Source: Streptomyces sp. RKND-216
Lineage (GTDB): Bacteria; Actinomycetota; Actinomycetes; Streptomycetales; Streptomycetaceae
Assembly (NCBI RefSeq): GCF_004795255.1
Contig: NZ_SSBQ01000002.1
Location: forward strand, 3,429,501 to 3,493,500
Length of the DNA stretch: 64,000 bases
Direction of reading: 5' to 3'
Part shown: piece by piece, positions 49,867-58,735 of the stretch
Numbering within the stretch: the first letter of the stretch is position 1
Layout: each line of letters begins with the position of its first letter
Position numbers and translations under genes: made by a program
The notes under the pieces: model-generated
What the model was told of the DNA's origin: nothing
What the model saw: only the letters and a program-made list of their open reading frames with translations
The model's database searches: none

Positions 49867-52800
49867 CTACGGGACGACGACCTCCTCGATCTGCACACTG
49901 CCCGCGCCCGTCGTGGTGCCCCGCGCGTTGACCAGCTGCACCTCACCGAAGAAGGTGCGGCCCTCTGGTGCGTCGCCGGCCACCACGACCTCCGCGTCGA
50001 CGGTGGCGGACTCGCCGTTGCCGAGGGCGACGGTCCGGTTCTCGTCGACCTTCACCTCGCCGAGTGCGGAGGAGAAGTAGACGTCGCGGTAGTCGAACGC
50101 GGTGCTGCCGGCCGGCACGGAGTATCCGTCCACGGTGATCGTGTACGTGCCCGCCTCCGGACTCAGCAGCGTCACCGACTCCTCCGAGTCGCCGTCGGCG
50201 TCCGAACCGACGACCTCACCGTCGAGGGAGACGCTCAGGTCCAGGTCGGCGCCGGTGTCGGAGGTGGAACCGATCACGACGTCCACGCGCGAGACGCCCT
50301 CGCCGATGACGAGAGTCCTCTCCTGGGACTCGCCGTCGGAGATGGTGGGACGCTCCTGCCGGGCGGACCCCAGCTCGCCGCCTCGCAGCGAGCCGTCGAC
50401 GGCCCCGAACTCGTTCGTGACCTCCCACTCGACCGGAGCAGGGGTCCCCACCTCGGCCTCGGGAAGCGTCTGCACCGCGGGGTCGAAGGTGGTGCCCAGC
50501 GCCATCGCGGTCAGGGTGAACGGGTTGTTCAGCCGCGGCGAGGTGCGCCGTGCCTCGACCTCGAACTCCCAGACGCCCGGAAGCGGTTCCTCGTAGGAGC
50601 GCAGGTCGGGACGGCAGGTGTTGTCCGGGTTGTCATAGTTGTTGTAGCAGTAGACCGTCGACGTCGGATCGGCGGGGAGACCGTAGGGGTTGATCGCGAC
50701 CCAACGGGTCTGGCTGTTCTTCCTCAGGCCGCTCATCGCGACCTCGAGCGTCTTCGCGCCCTCGGGCACGGTCACGAAGTACGACCGCGTGCCGTTGCGC
50801 TGCACCGACCCGCGCTCCTGCACGGCGTAGGCCGGGGTGACCTGGTCCTCCGCCGCGACGACGGTCGCGAGGATGTGCTTGTCGACGCCCTCGGTGCGCT
50901 CGTCGTCCAGGGTGAGGGAGGCACTGTGGATGCCCGCCCGCTTCGCCTTCGCGCGGAGCTTCACGGAGACCGGCTCGTTCAGCGGCAGTGCGATCTCGTC
51001 GTCGCCGACCAGCCGGAAGGTGCCGTCGTCGTTGCTCAGGCCGAGTTCGTGTTCCACCGGCCGGACAGGACCGCTGGTGCGGGTGATGTCGACGGTGTAG
51101 GTGCGGCGTTCGCCGACGGTGAGACCGCCCTCGCGGTCGTAGAGGCCGCTGCCGAAGCCCGGCTCCTTCAGGAAGCCGGACAGCGCCGTGTCCACCGGCG
51201 CCTTGACCGTGTACGCGTGGGCCGTGGCGCCGCGCCTGATGGACTTCCAGGCGTCCTCGACGTCGATGAGGCCCGCACCCTGCTCGTACGCCTGCCGGCC
51301 CTTGATGGTGTCGGCCGTGCTGGTGAGAGCGGTGCGCAGGCTGAGAGGGCTCAGCTCGATACCGCGCCGCTTCGCCGCCGAGATCAGCAGCGCGGAGGCG
51401 CCCGCCGCCTGCGGGGAGGCCATCGACGTGCCCTGGAACATGCCGTAACCGGGCGGCAGGTCGTAGCCCGCCTCGGGGACCGGCTGGCCGGGCTGCCAGC
51501 TCGGCACGGTGTTGACGGAGGCGCCCGGAGCGGCGATCACCGGGGTGAAGCCACCGTCCTCACGCGGTCCGCGGGAGGAGAAGGGCATCATGTCGTACTT
51601 CGTCTTCACCCTGGAGCCGTAGTTGGCGGCCCACGTCTCCTTCGAGACCGACGCACCGACGCTGAGCACCTTGTCGGCCAGCGAGGGGTCGCCGATGGTG
51701 TTGGCGCCCGGACCGCTGTTCCCCGCGGAGATCACCAGTTGCACGCCGTAGGTGTCGATGAGCCGGGTGTAGAGCTCGGCGCGTGCGTTGTTGCCGTCGT
51801 TCAGCGCCGGCAGACCGCCGATCGACATGTTCACGATGTCGACGCCGCGCTCGGTGACCAGATCGATCATGCCCTCGGTCAGTGCGACGCTCGTGCAGCC
51901 CCCACTCCACGAGCAGGCGCGCGAGGAGACCAGCTTCGCGCCGGGGGCCGCGCCGTCCATCTCGCCACCGAACAGGCCGTTGGCCGCCGTGATACCGGCG
52001 ACGTGGGTGCCGTGCGCGGACTCCACGACGCCGATGTTGACGAAGTCGGCCTTCTTCCCGACCCAGTCGCCCCCGTAGGGGTCCATCGGGACGTCCTTGC
52101 GGATCTCCACGACGAACGGGATGCGCTCGGCGATCTCCGTGTTCGGGTCGTCCTCGCCGAACCAGCCGATCTGGAAGCCGTCCTTGTACGGCTTCATCGC
52201 CTTCTGGTCGCCGAAGTTCCCGTCGTCGTCGAGGTCGACGCGCACCGTGCCGGTCGCGGGCTCGTACAACACGCCCCAGCGGTCGGTGGTGTCACCGTCC
52301 CGGTTGAGGTCGCCGGCCATGTCGCCGCCGGTGGTCACCGACTCCGAGAAGCGGCTGATCTGGTACGACCCGGCGGGCGCGGACCACGTGCGGTCCGCGT
52401 ACTCGAACGTCGGGCCGGAGACCGAGGTGACCATCGGGCGCCACGTGCCGTCACCGTCGATGATCGGGTCGGTCGCGGTCACCCAGTCGACGATCTTCCG
52501 CTCGCCCGTGGTCGTCTTCTGCAGCGCCGGGTGGCCGAGGTCGACGCCCGAGTCGAGAACGCCGATCGTGACGCCGCGTCCGTCCGCCCTGGGGTTGTCG
52601 TCGACGAAGTCGACGGCGCCGGTCTCGGCGGCGGGCTGGTACGGGTTGTCGGCGGGGGTGTCCTCGCCCGGGCCGGGCTGGGACCCCCGCTTGCCGTTGT
52701 TCGCGCCCTTGGCGCGGTCGGCCTCCGGCGCCGGATCGGGCAGCGGGATCTCCTGGAGCAGGTCGATACCCACCACGTCCGACAGCTTCTTCGCCCGGTC

Positions 52801-53178
52801 GATCGCGCCCTCCGCCCGGCCGGTGGGCACAGTGGCACGGACGTACCCGAGCTTGTCGTCGACGCGGCCCACGGAGCCGCCCTTGACGGAGTCCAGCTGG
52901 CCGGCGACCTTCTCGGTGGCACCGGGCCGGGTGGCGAGCATCATGGTGACGTTCTTGTCGCCCTCGGCCACGGCTTCGGCCAGGAGCTCGGCATCCTGCG
53001 AACCGAGCTTGTCGTCGGCCGACTTGGCCGGAGTAGCGGGGACGGGATCACCGTCCGCTGCGACGACGGCAGCCGGGCTGGTCGCGGCGATGGCCACCAC
53101 CAGCCCGGCTGCCAGAGCCAGACGCGCCGTGCGTCTCACCCCCGAAGAGGCGGGCGCGGGTATCCAGAAGGAAGGCAT
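49867..53178 (-). CDS. Large secreted subtilisin-family (S8) serine protease
   Basis: A 1103-residue exported protease. Signal TARLALAAGLVVAIAATSPA ends near VVAA; a propeptide runs to about residue 190. The triad is D209 (GVLDSGVD), H389 (SAHGTHVAG) and S585 (GTSMASP). The 180-residue gap between Asp and His is larger than usual and holds an Asp-rich insert (DLNRDGDTTDR, DLDDDGNFGD) that looks calcium-binding. About 500 residues follow the catalytic domain as beta-sandwich-like repeats. ATG at 53178 has GAGG 6 bases ahead. Such large subtilases are common in Streptomyces and probably act on external or developmental proteins. Confidence 0.9.
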   Translation of the reverse strand: MPSFWIPAPASSGVRRTARLALAAGLVVAIAATSPAAVVAADGDPVPATPAKSADDKLGSQDAELLAEAVAEGDKNVTMMLATRPGATEKVAGQLDSVKGGSVGRVDDKLGYVRATVPTGRAEGAIDRAKKLSDVVGIDLLQEIPLPDPAPEADRAKGANNGKRGSQPGPGEDTPADNPYQPAAETGAVDFVDDNPRADGRGVTIGVLDSGVDLGHPALQKTTTGERKIVDWVTATDPIIDGDGTWRPMVTSVSGPTFEYADRTWSAPAGSYQISRFSESVTTGGDMAGDLNRDGDTTDRWGVLYEPATGTVRVDLDDDGNFGDQKAMKPYKDGFQIGWFGEDDPNTEIAERIPFVVEIRKDVPMDPYGGDWVGKKADFVNIGVVESAHGTHVAGITAANGLFGGEMDGAAPGAKLVSSRACSWSGGCTSVALTEGMIDLVTERGVDIVNMSIGGLPALNDGNNARAELYTRLIDTYGVQLVISAGNSGPGANTIGDPSLADKVLSVGASVSKETWAANYGSRVKTKYDMMPFSSRGPREDGGFTPVIAAPGASVNTVPSWQPGQPVPEAGYDLPPGYGMFQGTSMASPQAAGASALLISAAKRRGIELSPLSLRTALTSTADTIKGRQAYEQGAGLIDVEDAWKSIRRGATAHAYTVKAPVDTALSGFLKEPGFGSGLYDREGGLTVGERRTYTVDITRTSGPVRPVEHELGLSNDDGTFRLVGDDEIALPLNEPVSVKLRAKAKRAGIHSASLTLDDERTEGVDKHILATVVAAEDQVTPAYAVQERGSVQRNGTRSYFVTVPEGAKTLEVAMSGLRKNSQTRWVAINPYGLPADPTSTVYCYNNYDNPDNTCRPDLRSYEEPLPGVWEFEVEARRTSPRLNNPFTLTAMALGTTFDPAVQTLPEAEVGTPAPVEWEVTNEFGAVDGSLRGGELGSARQERPTISDGESQERTLVIGEGVSRVDVVIGSTSDTGADLDLSVSLDGEVVGSDADGDSEESVTLLSPEAGTYTITVDGYSVPAGSTAFDYRDVYFSSALGEVKVDENRTVALGNGESATVDAEVVVAGDAPEGRTFFGEVQLVNARGTTTGAGSVQIEEVVVP

Positions 53179-53425
53179 AGGCATCCTCAGTTCAGAACTT
53201 CCCTGTCCGGCGGTCCGGAGCCGGATCGCTCGCACTTTCGTCCATGGGACGTATGTTGGGGAAGAAGGCGCCCATACCGTAATGGGGTCGTAACCCGGTG
53301 CTGGGGCGCCCAACGCCTTTTCGGTACCGACCGGTTCGGTGACGAGGCTCGGCTGCGGCGAGCCCCGGCCCGTCCGGATCAAAATGGATGGCCGGGGGCG
53401 AGTCTGACGCGGCAGGATGCTCCGC

Positions 53426-53998
53426 ATGACGCTGCCCACCCCGAAGCTGCACACCTCCCGGCTCCGGCTGCGGCCGTTCACCGACGCCGACGCGGCGCCG
53501 CTCTACACGCTGCACAGCAACGCCCGCGTGCTGCGTTACTGGGACTCCCCGCCGTGGACCGAACCGGCCCGCGCCCAGCGCTTCCTCGCGACCTGCCGGA
53601 CGATCGAGGAGGAAGGCACGGGCGCGCGCGTGGCCGTCGACCGCGTCTCCGACGGCGCGTTCATCGGCTGGTGCGGCCTGTCCGACTGGAACCCGGACTT
53701 TCGTAGCGCGTCCCTGGGCTACCTCTTCGACGCAGCCGCGTGGGGCCACGGATATGCCACGGAGACCGCCCAGGCCGTCCTGCAGTGGGCGTTCGACGCC
53801 CTGGACCTGAACCGCGTCCAGGCCGAGGCCGACACCCGCAACGTGGCGTCCGCGCGGGTCCTGGAGAAGCTCGGCTTCGTCCGCGAAGGCACCCTCCGCG
53901 AGGACTGCGTCGTCAACGGCGAGGTCTCCGACTCCTGGGTCTTCGGCCTCCTCCGCCGCGAATGGCACCCGACGGCCACGCCGACGGCCGGCCGTTAG
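53426..53998 (+). CDS. GNAT-family N-acetyltransferase (RimJ/RimL-like)
   Basis: A 190-residue acetyl-CoA transferase. It begins TSRLRLRPFTDADAAPLYTL; the acetyl-CoA-binding region is WGHGYATETAQAVL and the C-terminal signature is NVASARVLEKLGFVREG. Members acetylate ribosomal-protein N-termini or small molecules. The ATG at 53426 was chosen because AGGA lies about 9 bases ahead; an ATG at 53417 is too close to that site. Confidence 0.9.
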   Translation: MTLPTPKLHTSRLRLRPFTDADAAPLYTLHSNARVLRYWDSPPWTEPARAQRFLATCRTIEEEGTGARVAVDRVSDGAFIGWCGLSDWNPDFRSASLGYLFDAAAWGHGYATETAQAVLQWAFDALDLNRVQAEADTRNVASARVLEKLGFVREGTLREDCVVNGEVSDSWVFGLLRREWHPTATPTAGR

Positions 53999-54105
53999 GC
54001 TTTTCGTCCGCGTCTTGCAAGGCTTCCCGCGTGGCGCCGTGTGCCACACGTCGAGCGGGGCGAGCATGTGCGGGCCGAGTCTTCTCCCCGCACCGAGGCG
54101 ATGCG

Positions 54106-54642
54106 ATGTCCGACCGTGCCGACCACGTCCGCCGCGCAGCAGGTGCACCAGGGGGGACCCTGCTGCATCAGCGGCCGGAGCGGTGGCTGTTCCGCGGCGT
54201 CTACGGACTCGTGCTGGCCAGCGCCATGGTGGCCGCACTGGACGCGACGGGCGACACGGCCGACCCCGGCCCGGACGCGCTGTGGGTCCTGCTCAGCGCT
54301 CTGGCGTCGGGAGCCGCCCACGGCTTCGCGCACGTCATCGCCCAGCGTGCCTCCGCCGACGAGGCAGCCACTCTCAGCCGACTGCGGTCGGTCCTGGCCG
54401 AATGGCCTCTGGTCGCCGCAGTCCTGCCGACAGTGGCGTTCCTGCTCGCCGCGCTGGCCGGATGGTGGCCGGAGAACACAGCCGTCGACGTGGCCCTGCT
54501 GTTCAACACCGCGGCCCTGCTGGCCCTGGGAACCGCGGCAGCCCGCATCGCCGGCCGCAGCTGGCCGTACTCCTGCCGCGCAGGCAGCCTGGACATGCTG
54601 CTCGGCGTGGTGATCATCTCCGCATACGCCCTGCTCGAATAG
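54106..54642 (+). CDS. Small integral membrane protein of unknown function
   Basis: A 178-residue protein with about four hydrophobic helices: GVYGLVLASAMVAALDA, ALWVLLSALASGAAHGFAHV, LVAAVLPTVAFLLAALAGWW and LLGVVIISAYALLE. A His pair in AAHGFAHVIA lies in the second helix. No family is recognised. GAGG about 9 bases before the ATG at 54106. The 3' end overlaps the converging antitoxin-like gene by 29 bases. Confidence 0.75.
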   Translation: MSDRADHVRRAAGAPGGTLLHQRPERWLFRGVYGLVLASAMVAALDATGDTADPGPDALWVLLSALASGAAHGFAHVIAQRASADEAATLSRLRSVLAEWPLVAAVLPTVAFLLAALAGWWPENTAVDVALLFNTAALLALGTAAARIAGRSWPYSCRAGSLDMLLGVVIISAYALLE

Positions 54643-54943
54643 CCGATCCCCTGGGCCCCGGTAGCCGGGCTCCGCATACTCGGGGATTCGGCGAACCCGA
54701 CCGCGCCTTGTCACGCCATCCGTCGATGGCGGCGATGCGGTTGAGTGCTGCTTGCTGCTCGTCGTCCGACTCGGCACCGTGGTCTTCTTCGAGACGTTCG
54801 GCCAGCTCGCGCAGCCGGTCCATGCCCTCCGGCTGAGCGACGGCGGCCGCGATGCAGGCGGACACCCCGCGCGCGTTCACGCGTTCTTTGATCGATTCCG
54901 CCCGCTCTTCCGGCACGCTGATGGTGATCTTCCGGGTTGCCAT
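54614..54943 (-). CDS. Orphan ribbon-helix-helix antitoxin-like protein
   Basis: A 109-residue protein. The N-terminus, MATRKITISVPEERAESIKE, is the beta-strand plus helix start of ribbon-helix-helix antitoxins, followed by acidic DRLRELAERLEEDHGAESDD, a typical toxin-binding region, ending near AAIDGWRD. About 28 extra residues (Pro/Arg-rich) continue into the converging gene and look like run-on. No toxin gene follows. The ATG at 54943 is inside an inverted repeat and has no ribosome site, so it may be leaderless. Confidence 0.7.
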   Translation of the reverse strand: MATRKITISVPEERAESIKERVNARGVSACIAAAVAQPEGMDRLRELAERLEEDHGAESDDEQQAALNRIAAIDGWRDKARSGSPNPRVCGARLPGPRGSAIRAGRMRR

Positions 54944-54957
54944 ACTGTACATATGGC
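54939..54957. promoter_or_regulatory. Inverted repeat at the antitoxin-like start
   Basis: GCCATA (54939-54944) and TATGGC (54952-54957) flank an AT-rich centre with TGTACA. Ribbon-helix-helix antitoxins commonly repress their own promoter at such sites. Confidence 0.45.
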
Positions 54958-54987
54958 ATGAGCTGCGATCCGCGCCCCTCGGCATTT

Positions 54988-55003
54988 CCCCCGGCAGGAC
55001 TCG
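54988..55003. repeat. Partial copy of the tRNA-Arg 3' end
   Basis: CCCCCGGCAGGACTCG matches the T-arm/acceptor sequence of the tRNA gene at 55082-55097 in 15 of 16 bases, same orientation, 94 bp apart. This is the pattern left by site-specific integration at a tRNA 3' end, or a decayed tRNA. Confidence 0.6.
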
Positions 55004-55040
55004 GCTGATCGCCGCTGTCGATGTCAGAGCTGGATGTCGA

Positions 55041-55070
55041 ACGCCCCGGAGCTTGATCGCTCCGGGGCGT
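55041..55070 (-). terminator. Terminator of the tRNA-Arg gene
   Basis: ACGCCCCGGAGC (55041-55052) and GCTCCGGGGCGT (55059-55070) pair perfectly with a 6-base loop, 6 bases downstream of the tRNA 3' end. Confidence 0.8.
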
Positions 55071-55076
55071 CTTGGC

Positions 55077-55152
55077 TGGTGCCCCCGGCAGGATTCGAAC
55101 CTGCGACACCCGCTTTAGGAGAGCGGTGCTCTATCCCCTGAGCTACGGAGGC
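55077..55152 (-). tRNA. tRNA-Arg (anticodon CCU)
   Basis: A 76-nt cloverleaf including encoded CCA. The acceptor GCCTCCG pairs with CGGGGGC (one G-U), the D-arm region is GCTCAGGGGATAGAGC, the anticodon loop is CTCCTAA giving anticodon CCT (reads AGG), and the T-arm is GCAGGTTCGAATCCTGC. AGG is rare in high-GC genomes, and this tRNA is a common integration site. Confidence 0.97.
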
Positions 55153-55274
55153 GGGACGGGAGAGCGGACCGGGGGTCGCGCTCCGGGTGCGTCCGGGAAC
55201 CTCGGCGCAGGGGCGCCGGGCTCCGGGGACAGCCTAGCGGATGTGATCGAACGGGGCCCGCGTGGCCGCACGGG

Positions 55275-55517
55275 TCAGAACGGCATACGGCCGCGGGCGC
55301 GGCGGCCGGCGGAGCCGCTGCGGCCCAGGGCGCGGGAGCTGCTGCGGAAGGGCTTGCTGAAGAGGCGGCCCAGGGGGCCGGGGGCCTTGCCCGCCGTGCG
55401 GGAGCCGGCGCCGAGGGTCTTGTGTGCGCCGCGCTCCGGATGCCGCGAGAGGCGGGGGAGGAGGAAGGCGAGGGCGAGCAGGAGTACGCATCCGGCGATG
55501 ATGGCCACGGCCGTCAT
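55275..55517 (-). CDS. Small membrane-anchored basic protein (DUF6411-like)
   Basis: Eighty residues. One N-terminal helix, AVAIIAGCVLLLALAFLLPR, then a basic, Ser/Arg/Gly-rich tail (SRTAGKAPGPLGRLF, RSGSAGRRARGRMPF). The combination is well conserved among streptomycetes and I associate it with DUF6411; function unknown. ATG at 55517 with AGGGAG ahead. Confidence 0.75.
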   Translation of the reverse strand: MTAVAIIAGCVLLLALAFLLPRLSRHPERGAHKTLGAGSRTAGKAPGPLGRLFSKPFRSSSRALGRSGSAGRRARGRMPF

Positions 55518-55868
55518 GGACTTCTCCCTTCGTGAGGTGCCGCCCCTGCTGTCCGGCGGAGGGCGGGGCGGCTCGTGGGGGCCGGGTTCCCGTTGCGCGG
55601 GTGGTCATGCGCCGACGGGCCGGGAGGGGCGTGGGCAAGTCCGCTGCGGGGGCGGGCGGTACGGGGATCTGGGGCCGGGCGTGTGCGGTGCGGGCGAGGT
55701 CCGTGCGGCCCGCCGGGTGGAGGGTGCGGGTGGTCGGCGGCCGCGGGGCGGCGGGATGAGGTGTCGCCAAGGTCACGCGCGGACGGCATCGTTGCCCCAG
55801 GACAAGTGACCGACCCGGCGGTACGGTGAACGGGAAGGCTCACCACAAACAGAAGGAAGCCGAACGAA
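55518..55868. other. Intergenic region with a candidate promoter for the PP2C-like gene
   Basis: No credible gene. AGGACA (55799-55804) and TACGGT (55822-55827), 17 bases apart, form a likely promoter reading toward the gene at 55869. The remainder is GC-rich spacer between divergent genes. Confidence 0.45.
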
Positions 55869-57041
55869 GTGGTCGGTATCCCCGCCGTGGAGCGTGCGCT
55901 GCGCGATGCCGCCCCGCATCAGCTGCTGGACGTCGTGACGGCGGCCATGAAGGACCAGTACGGTGCCACCGGCGTCGAGCTGCGCATCGCCGACTACGGC
56001 ATGAAGTCGCTCCAGTCCGTCGAGTTCGGCCCGCTGGCCGTGGAGCCGCTGCCCCTGCACGACAGTCCGCAGGGGAGGGTGTTCGGCGCGCAGGAGCCGC
56101 TGGTCGTCCGGAAGGCGCCGGGGCTGGCCACGGTGCACATGCCGGTCACGGTCCGGGGTGACCGGATGGGGGTGCTGTCCGTCACGCTGCCCGAGGAGCA
56201 GTACCGCGAGGCGGCGCTGCCGGAGATGCAGCACGTGTGCGCGGCCCTCGGGCACGAGATCCTGGTCGCTGAGCGGGACACCGACCTGTTCCAGGTGGCG
56301 CGCCGCACGTCCCGCCTCACGCTCGCCGCCGAGATGCAGTGGCAGCTGCTGCCCGGCCGCTCCTGCGCCCGCCCGGAGTTCGCGCTTGGCGGCCACCTGG
56401 AGCCCGCGTACGCCATCTTCGGCGACAACTTCGACTGGTCGGCGTCCCGGGACCGCCTGACCCTCGTCGTGACCAACGGCATGGGTGACGGCATCGAGGC
56501 CGCTCTGCTGTCCAGTCTCGCCGTCAACGCGCTGCGCAACGCGCGTCGCGCCGGGCTCGGCATCGCCGACCAGGCCGCTCTGGCGGACCAGGCGCTGTAC
56601 GCACAGCACCACGGCGAGCGGTACCTGTCGGTACTGCTGCTGGAGTTCGACCTGGCCACCGGCGCGGTGACGGCCGTGGACGCCGGCTCGCCCCGGCTGT
56701 GGCGGCTGAGGGAGGGGAAGGTCGAACGGGTCACGTTCGAGGCGCAGTTGCCGCTGGGCATGTTCGAGGAGACGCCGTACGTCTCCGAGTGCTTCCAGGT
56801 GCGGCCGGGGGACCGTCTCCTGATCACCAGCGACGGGGTGTACGACACGCCCTCGCCCGGCGGAACGGGCTACGGCGAGCGGGCCCTGGCGCGTTCGCTC
56901 GCCGCAACGCGCCTGCTCCCCGCGGACCAGGTGCCGCGTGCGGTGCTGCACGAGCTGACCGACTACCGGGGCCGGGGCCCGCTGGAGGACGACGCGCTGG
57001 TGGTCTGCCTCGACTGGCACGGACGTCCGGCCCTGGTGTGA
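55869..57041 (+). CDS. GAF-PP2C/SpoIIE-type phosphatase-like protein with altered metal site
   Basis: A 390-residue soluble protein. Residues 1-130 look like a GAF sensor domain; the rest is SpoIIE-like. The first metal motif is kept (FGDNFDW), as are TSDGVYD and EDDALVVCLDW, but the strand that normally reads DVxGHG or DVxGKG reads VTNGMGDGIEA: the Asp is replaced by Thr-Asn and the basic residue by Asp. Activity may be lost or changed, so it could be a sensor or scaffold in a partner-switch rather than a phosphatase. GTG start at 55869 with GAAGGAAG about 10 bases ahead. Confidence 0.85.
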   Translation: MVGIPAVERALRDAAPHQLLDVVTAAMKDQYGATGVELRIADYGMKSLQSVEFGPLAVEPLPLHDSPQGRVFGAQEPLVVRKAPGLATVHMPVTVRGDRMGVLSVTLPEEQYREAALPEMQHVCAALGHEILVAERDTDLFQVARRTSRLTLAAEMQWQLLPGRSCARPEFALGGHLEPAYAIFGDNFDWSASRDRLTLVVTNGMGDGIEAALLSSLAVNALRNARRAGLGIADQAALADQALYAQHHGERYLSVLLLEFDLATGAVTAVDAGSPRLWRLREGKVERVTFEAQLPLGMFEETPYVSECFQVRPGDRLLITSDGVYDTPSPGGTGYGERALARSLAATRLLPADQVPRAVLHELTDYRGRGPLEDDALVVCLDWHGRPALV

Positions 57042-57080
57042 AACACGGGGTCGGCGGGGTGGGACGTCGTTGCGGCTGTT

Positions 57081-57584
57081 TCAGGCCGGGCGGGTGTCCC
57101 CGGCGCCCGGAGGTTCTCCGGAGTGTGCGTGCTCTCCCCGCGCGGCGAACCGGAAGCTCTCCAGCCCGCGGGCGAGGTCCCGTCGGGCCTGGGCGGGCAT
57201 CCGGTCGAGCACCTTCAGCAGAGCCTCTTCGCGGCGGGCGCGCAGGTCCGTCAGGTACGTGCGGGCCTTGCGGGTGAGGTGCAGTTGCAGTTCCCGCCTG
57301 CTGACCGGGCTCGGCCTGCGCTCGACGTAGCCCGTGGCCTCCAGGCGGTCGCACAGCCGGCTGACCGACGACGCTCTCGAATCGAGCAGTTCGCCGAGCC
57401 GGCGGAGATTGATGCCCTCTTCGCGGTCCAGGCTGTACAGAACGCGCAGCTGGAACGCGGAGACCGGCGCGGGTGAGGCGGCGTCGAAGCCGCGCTCCCA
57501 CAGTACCTCCAGCATCTCGATGGCCTCCGCCGCCGCCCGTGCGGCGGCGTGGGACGGCTGCGGCGAGGAAGAAGGCGCGCCCAT
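57081..57584 (-). CDS. MarR-family regulator, copy 1
   Basis: A 167-residue winged-helix regulator. Core: SAFQLRVLYSLDREEGINLR, LGELLDSRASSVSRLCDRLE (recognition helix), GYVERRPSPVSRRELQLHLT (wing), then a helical dimerisation region. The ATG at 57584 has GGAGTGGCA ahead, nearly identical to the leader of the second copy at 58736-59233. It is divergent from the sigma-factor gene and may regulate it. Confidence 0.88.
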   Translation of the reverse strand: MGAPSSSPQPSHAAARAAAEAIEMLEVLWERGFDAASPAPVSAFQLRVLYSLDREEGINLRRLGELLDSRASSVSRLCDRLEATGYVERRPSPVSRRELQLHLTRKARTYLTDLRARREEALLKVLDRMPAQARRDLARGLESFRFAARGEHAHSGEPPGAGDTRPA

Positions 57585-57828
57585 AACTGTGCCACTCCAC
57601 GTGATCCGTCGTCCGCCCGCGAGGAGGTCGGCCTCACGGGCCTGCGGGGACGAGGGAGATGCCGCGTCCCGGTCTCTCAGGCCTCCATTTGCCCGCATTC
57701 TCCCCCGCCACACGTGCATCCGGCCGACCATGGGGCGTGGAATTCGGTGGCGGCAGGTGTAGACGCCTCCCGGCCGGGCACATTCCCCCATGCCTGATGA
57801 CAACAGTTGCCTTTCGGAGAGTGTCGAA

Positions 57829-58713
57829 ATGAGCACCGCAGCGCGAGTCCCGTCGGCAGTCGAGGCCGGCACCAGCGTCGCACGCCCGCACGAGGCCGCC
57901 GAGGCGGGCCTGCCGCACGTCGCCGAACCCGGCGCCGTGGCCCCGCACGACGCACGCGAGTTGTCCGTTCTGTTCTTCCGGCGCCTGCGGACCCTGGAGG
58001 AGGGCACGCCCGAGTACCAGTACGCGCGCAACACCCTCATCGAGATGAATCTGACGCTCGTCCGCTACGCGGCGGGCCGCTTCCGGCACCGCCACCAGTC
58101 GGAGGAGGACATCGTCCAGGTCGGCACCATCGGACTGATCAAGGCCATCGACCGGTTCGACCTCGACCGCGGAGTGGAGTTCACCTCGTACGCGGTGCCG
58201 TACATCACCGGCGAGATGCGGCGCTTCTTCCGCGACACCACCTGGGCCGTGCACGTGCCGCGCCGGCTCCAGGAGCTGCGCATCCGGCTGGCCATGGCGA
58301 ACGAGGAACTGCTCGCCGAACTGGGGCGCCCCGCCTCGGCGGAGGAGGTCGCGGGCCACCTCGGCATCACGGTGGAGGAGGTCGTCGAGGGGCAGGTCGC
58401 GGCCAACGGGTACTCCGCCGAGTCCCTGGACGGCGCGCTGAGCGACCGCGACGAGGCCGACGGCCACAGCCTGGGCGACCGGCTCGGAGCGTGCGACCCC
58501 GCTTTCGACGCAATCGAGGGATTCGAGGCGGTGCGTCCGCTGCTCGCCGAACTCGGCGACCGCGACCGCCGGATACTGGAACTGCGCTTCGGCGAGGAGC
58601 TCACCCAGTCCCAGATCGGGGAGCGCCTGGGCATCTCGCAGATGCACGTGTCGCGTCTGCTCTCCGCCTGCCTCAAACGCCTCCGTACCGCTGTGAACGA
58701 GGACAGCGCCTGA
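57829..58713 (+). CDS. RNA polymerase sigma factor, SigB/SigF/SigG class
   Basis: A 294-residue group 3 sigma factor. After a 45-residue variable N-terminus: region 2 (ARNTLIEMNLTLVRYAAGRF, EEDIVQVGTIGLIKAIDRFD, GVEFTSYAVPYITGEMRRFF), region 3 (VPRRLQELRIRLAMANEELL) and region 4 (LGDRDRRILELRFGEELTQS, IGERLGISQMHVSRLLSACL). Such factors run stress or sporulation regulons and are usually controlled by anti-sigma and PP2C proteins; a PP2C-like gene lies close by. ATG at 57829 with GGAG ahead; an ATG at 57790 is in frame but lacks a site. Confidence 0.94.
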   Translation: MSTAARVPSAVEAGTSVARPHEAAEAGLPHVAEPGAVAPHDARELSVLFFRRLRTLEEGTPEYQYARNTLIEMNLTLVRYAAGRFRHRHQSEEDIVQVGTIGLIKAIDRFDLDRGVEFTSYAVPYITGEMRRFFRDTTWAVHVPRRLQELRIRLAMANEELLAELGRPASAEEVAGHLGITVEEVVEGQVAANGYSAESLDGALSDRDEADGHSLGDRLGACDPAFDAIEGFEAVRPLLAELGDRDRRILELRFGEELTQSQIGERLGISQMHVSRLLSACLKRLRTAVNEDSA

Positions 58714-58735
58714 CCGTAGGGCGGCGCCGCGGGGG

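Noticed and set aside
49801..53706. A 1301-codon plus-strand open frame opposite the subtilase gene
   Set aside because: It is a by-product of high GC on the antisense strand; its translation is low-complexity Val/Arg/Asp/His and matches no family, while the minus strand encodes a full catalytic triad.
54980..55010. Second intact tRNA gene
   Set aside because: Only the 16-base 3' end matches; no anticodon or acceptor partner can be folded.
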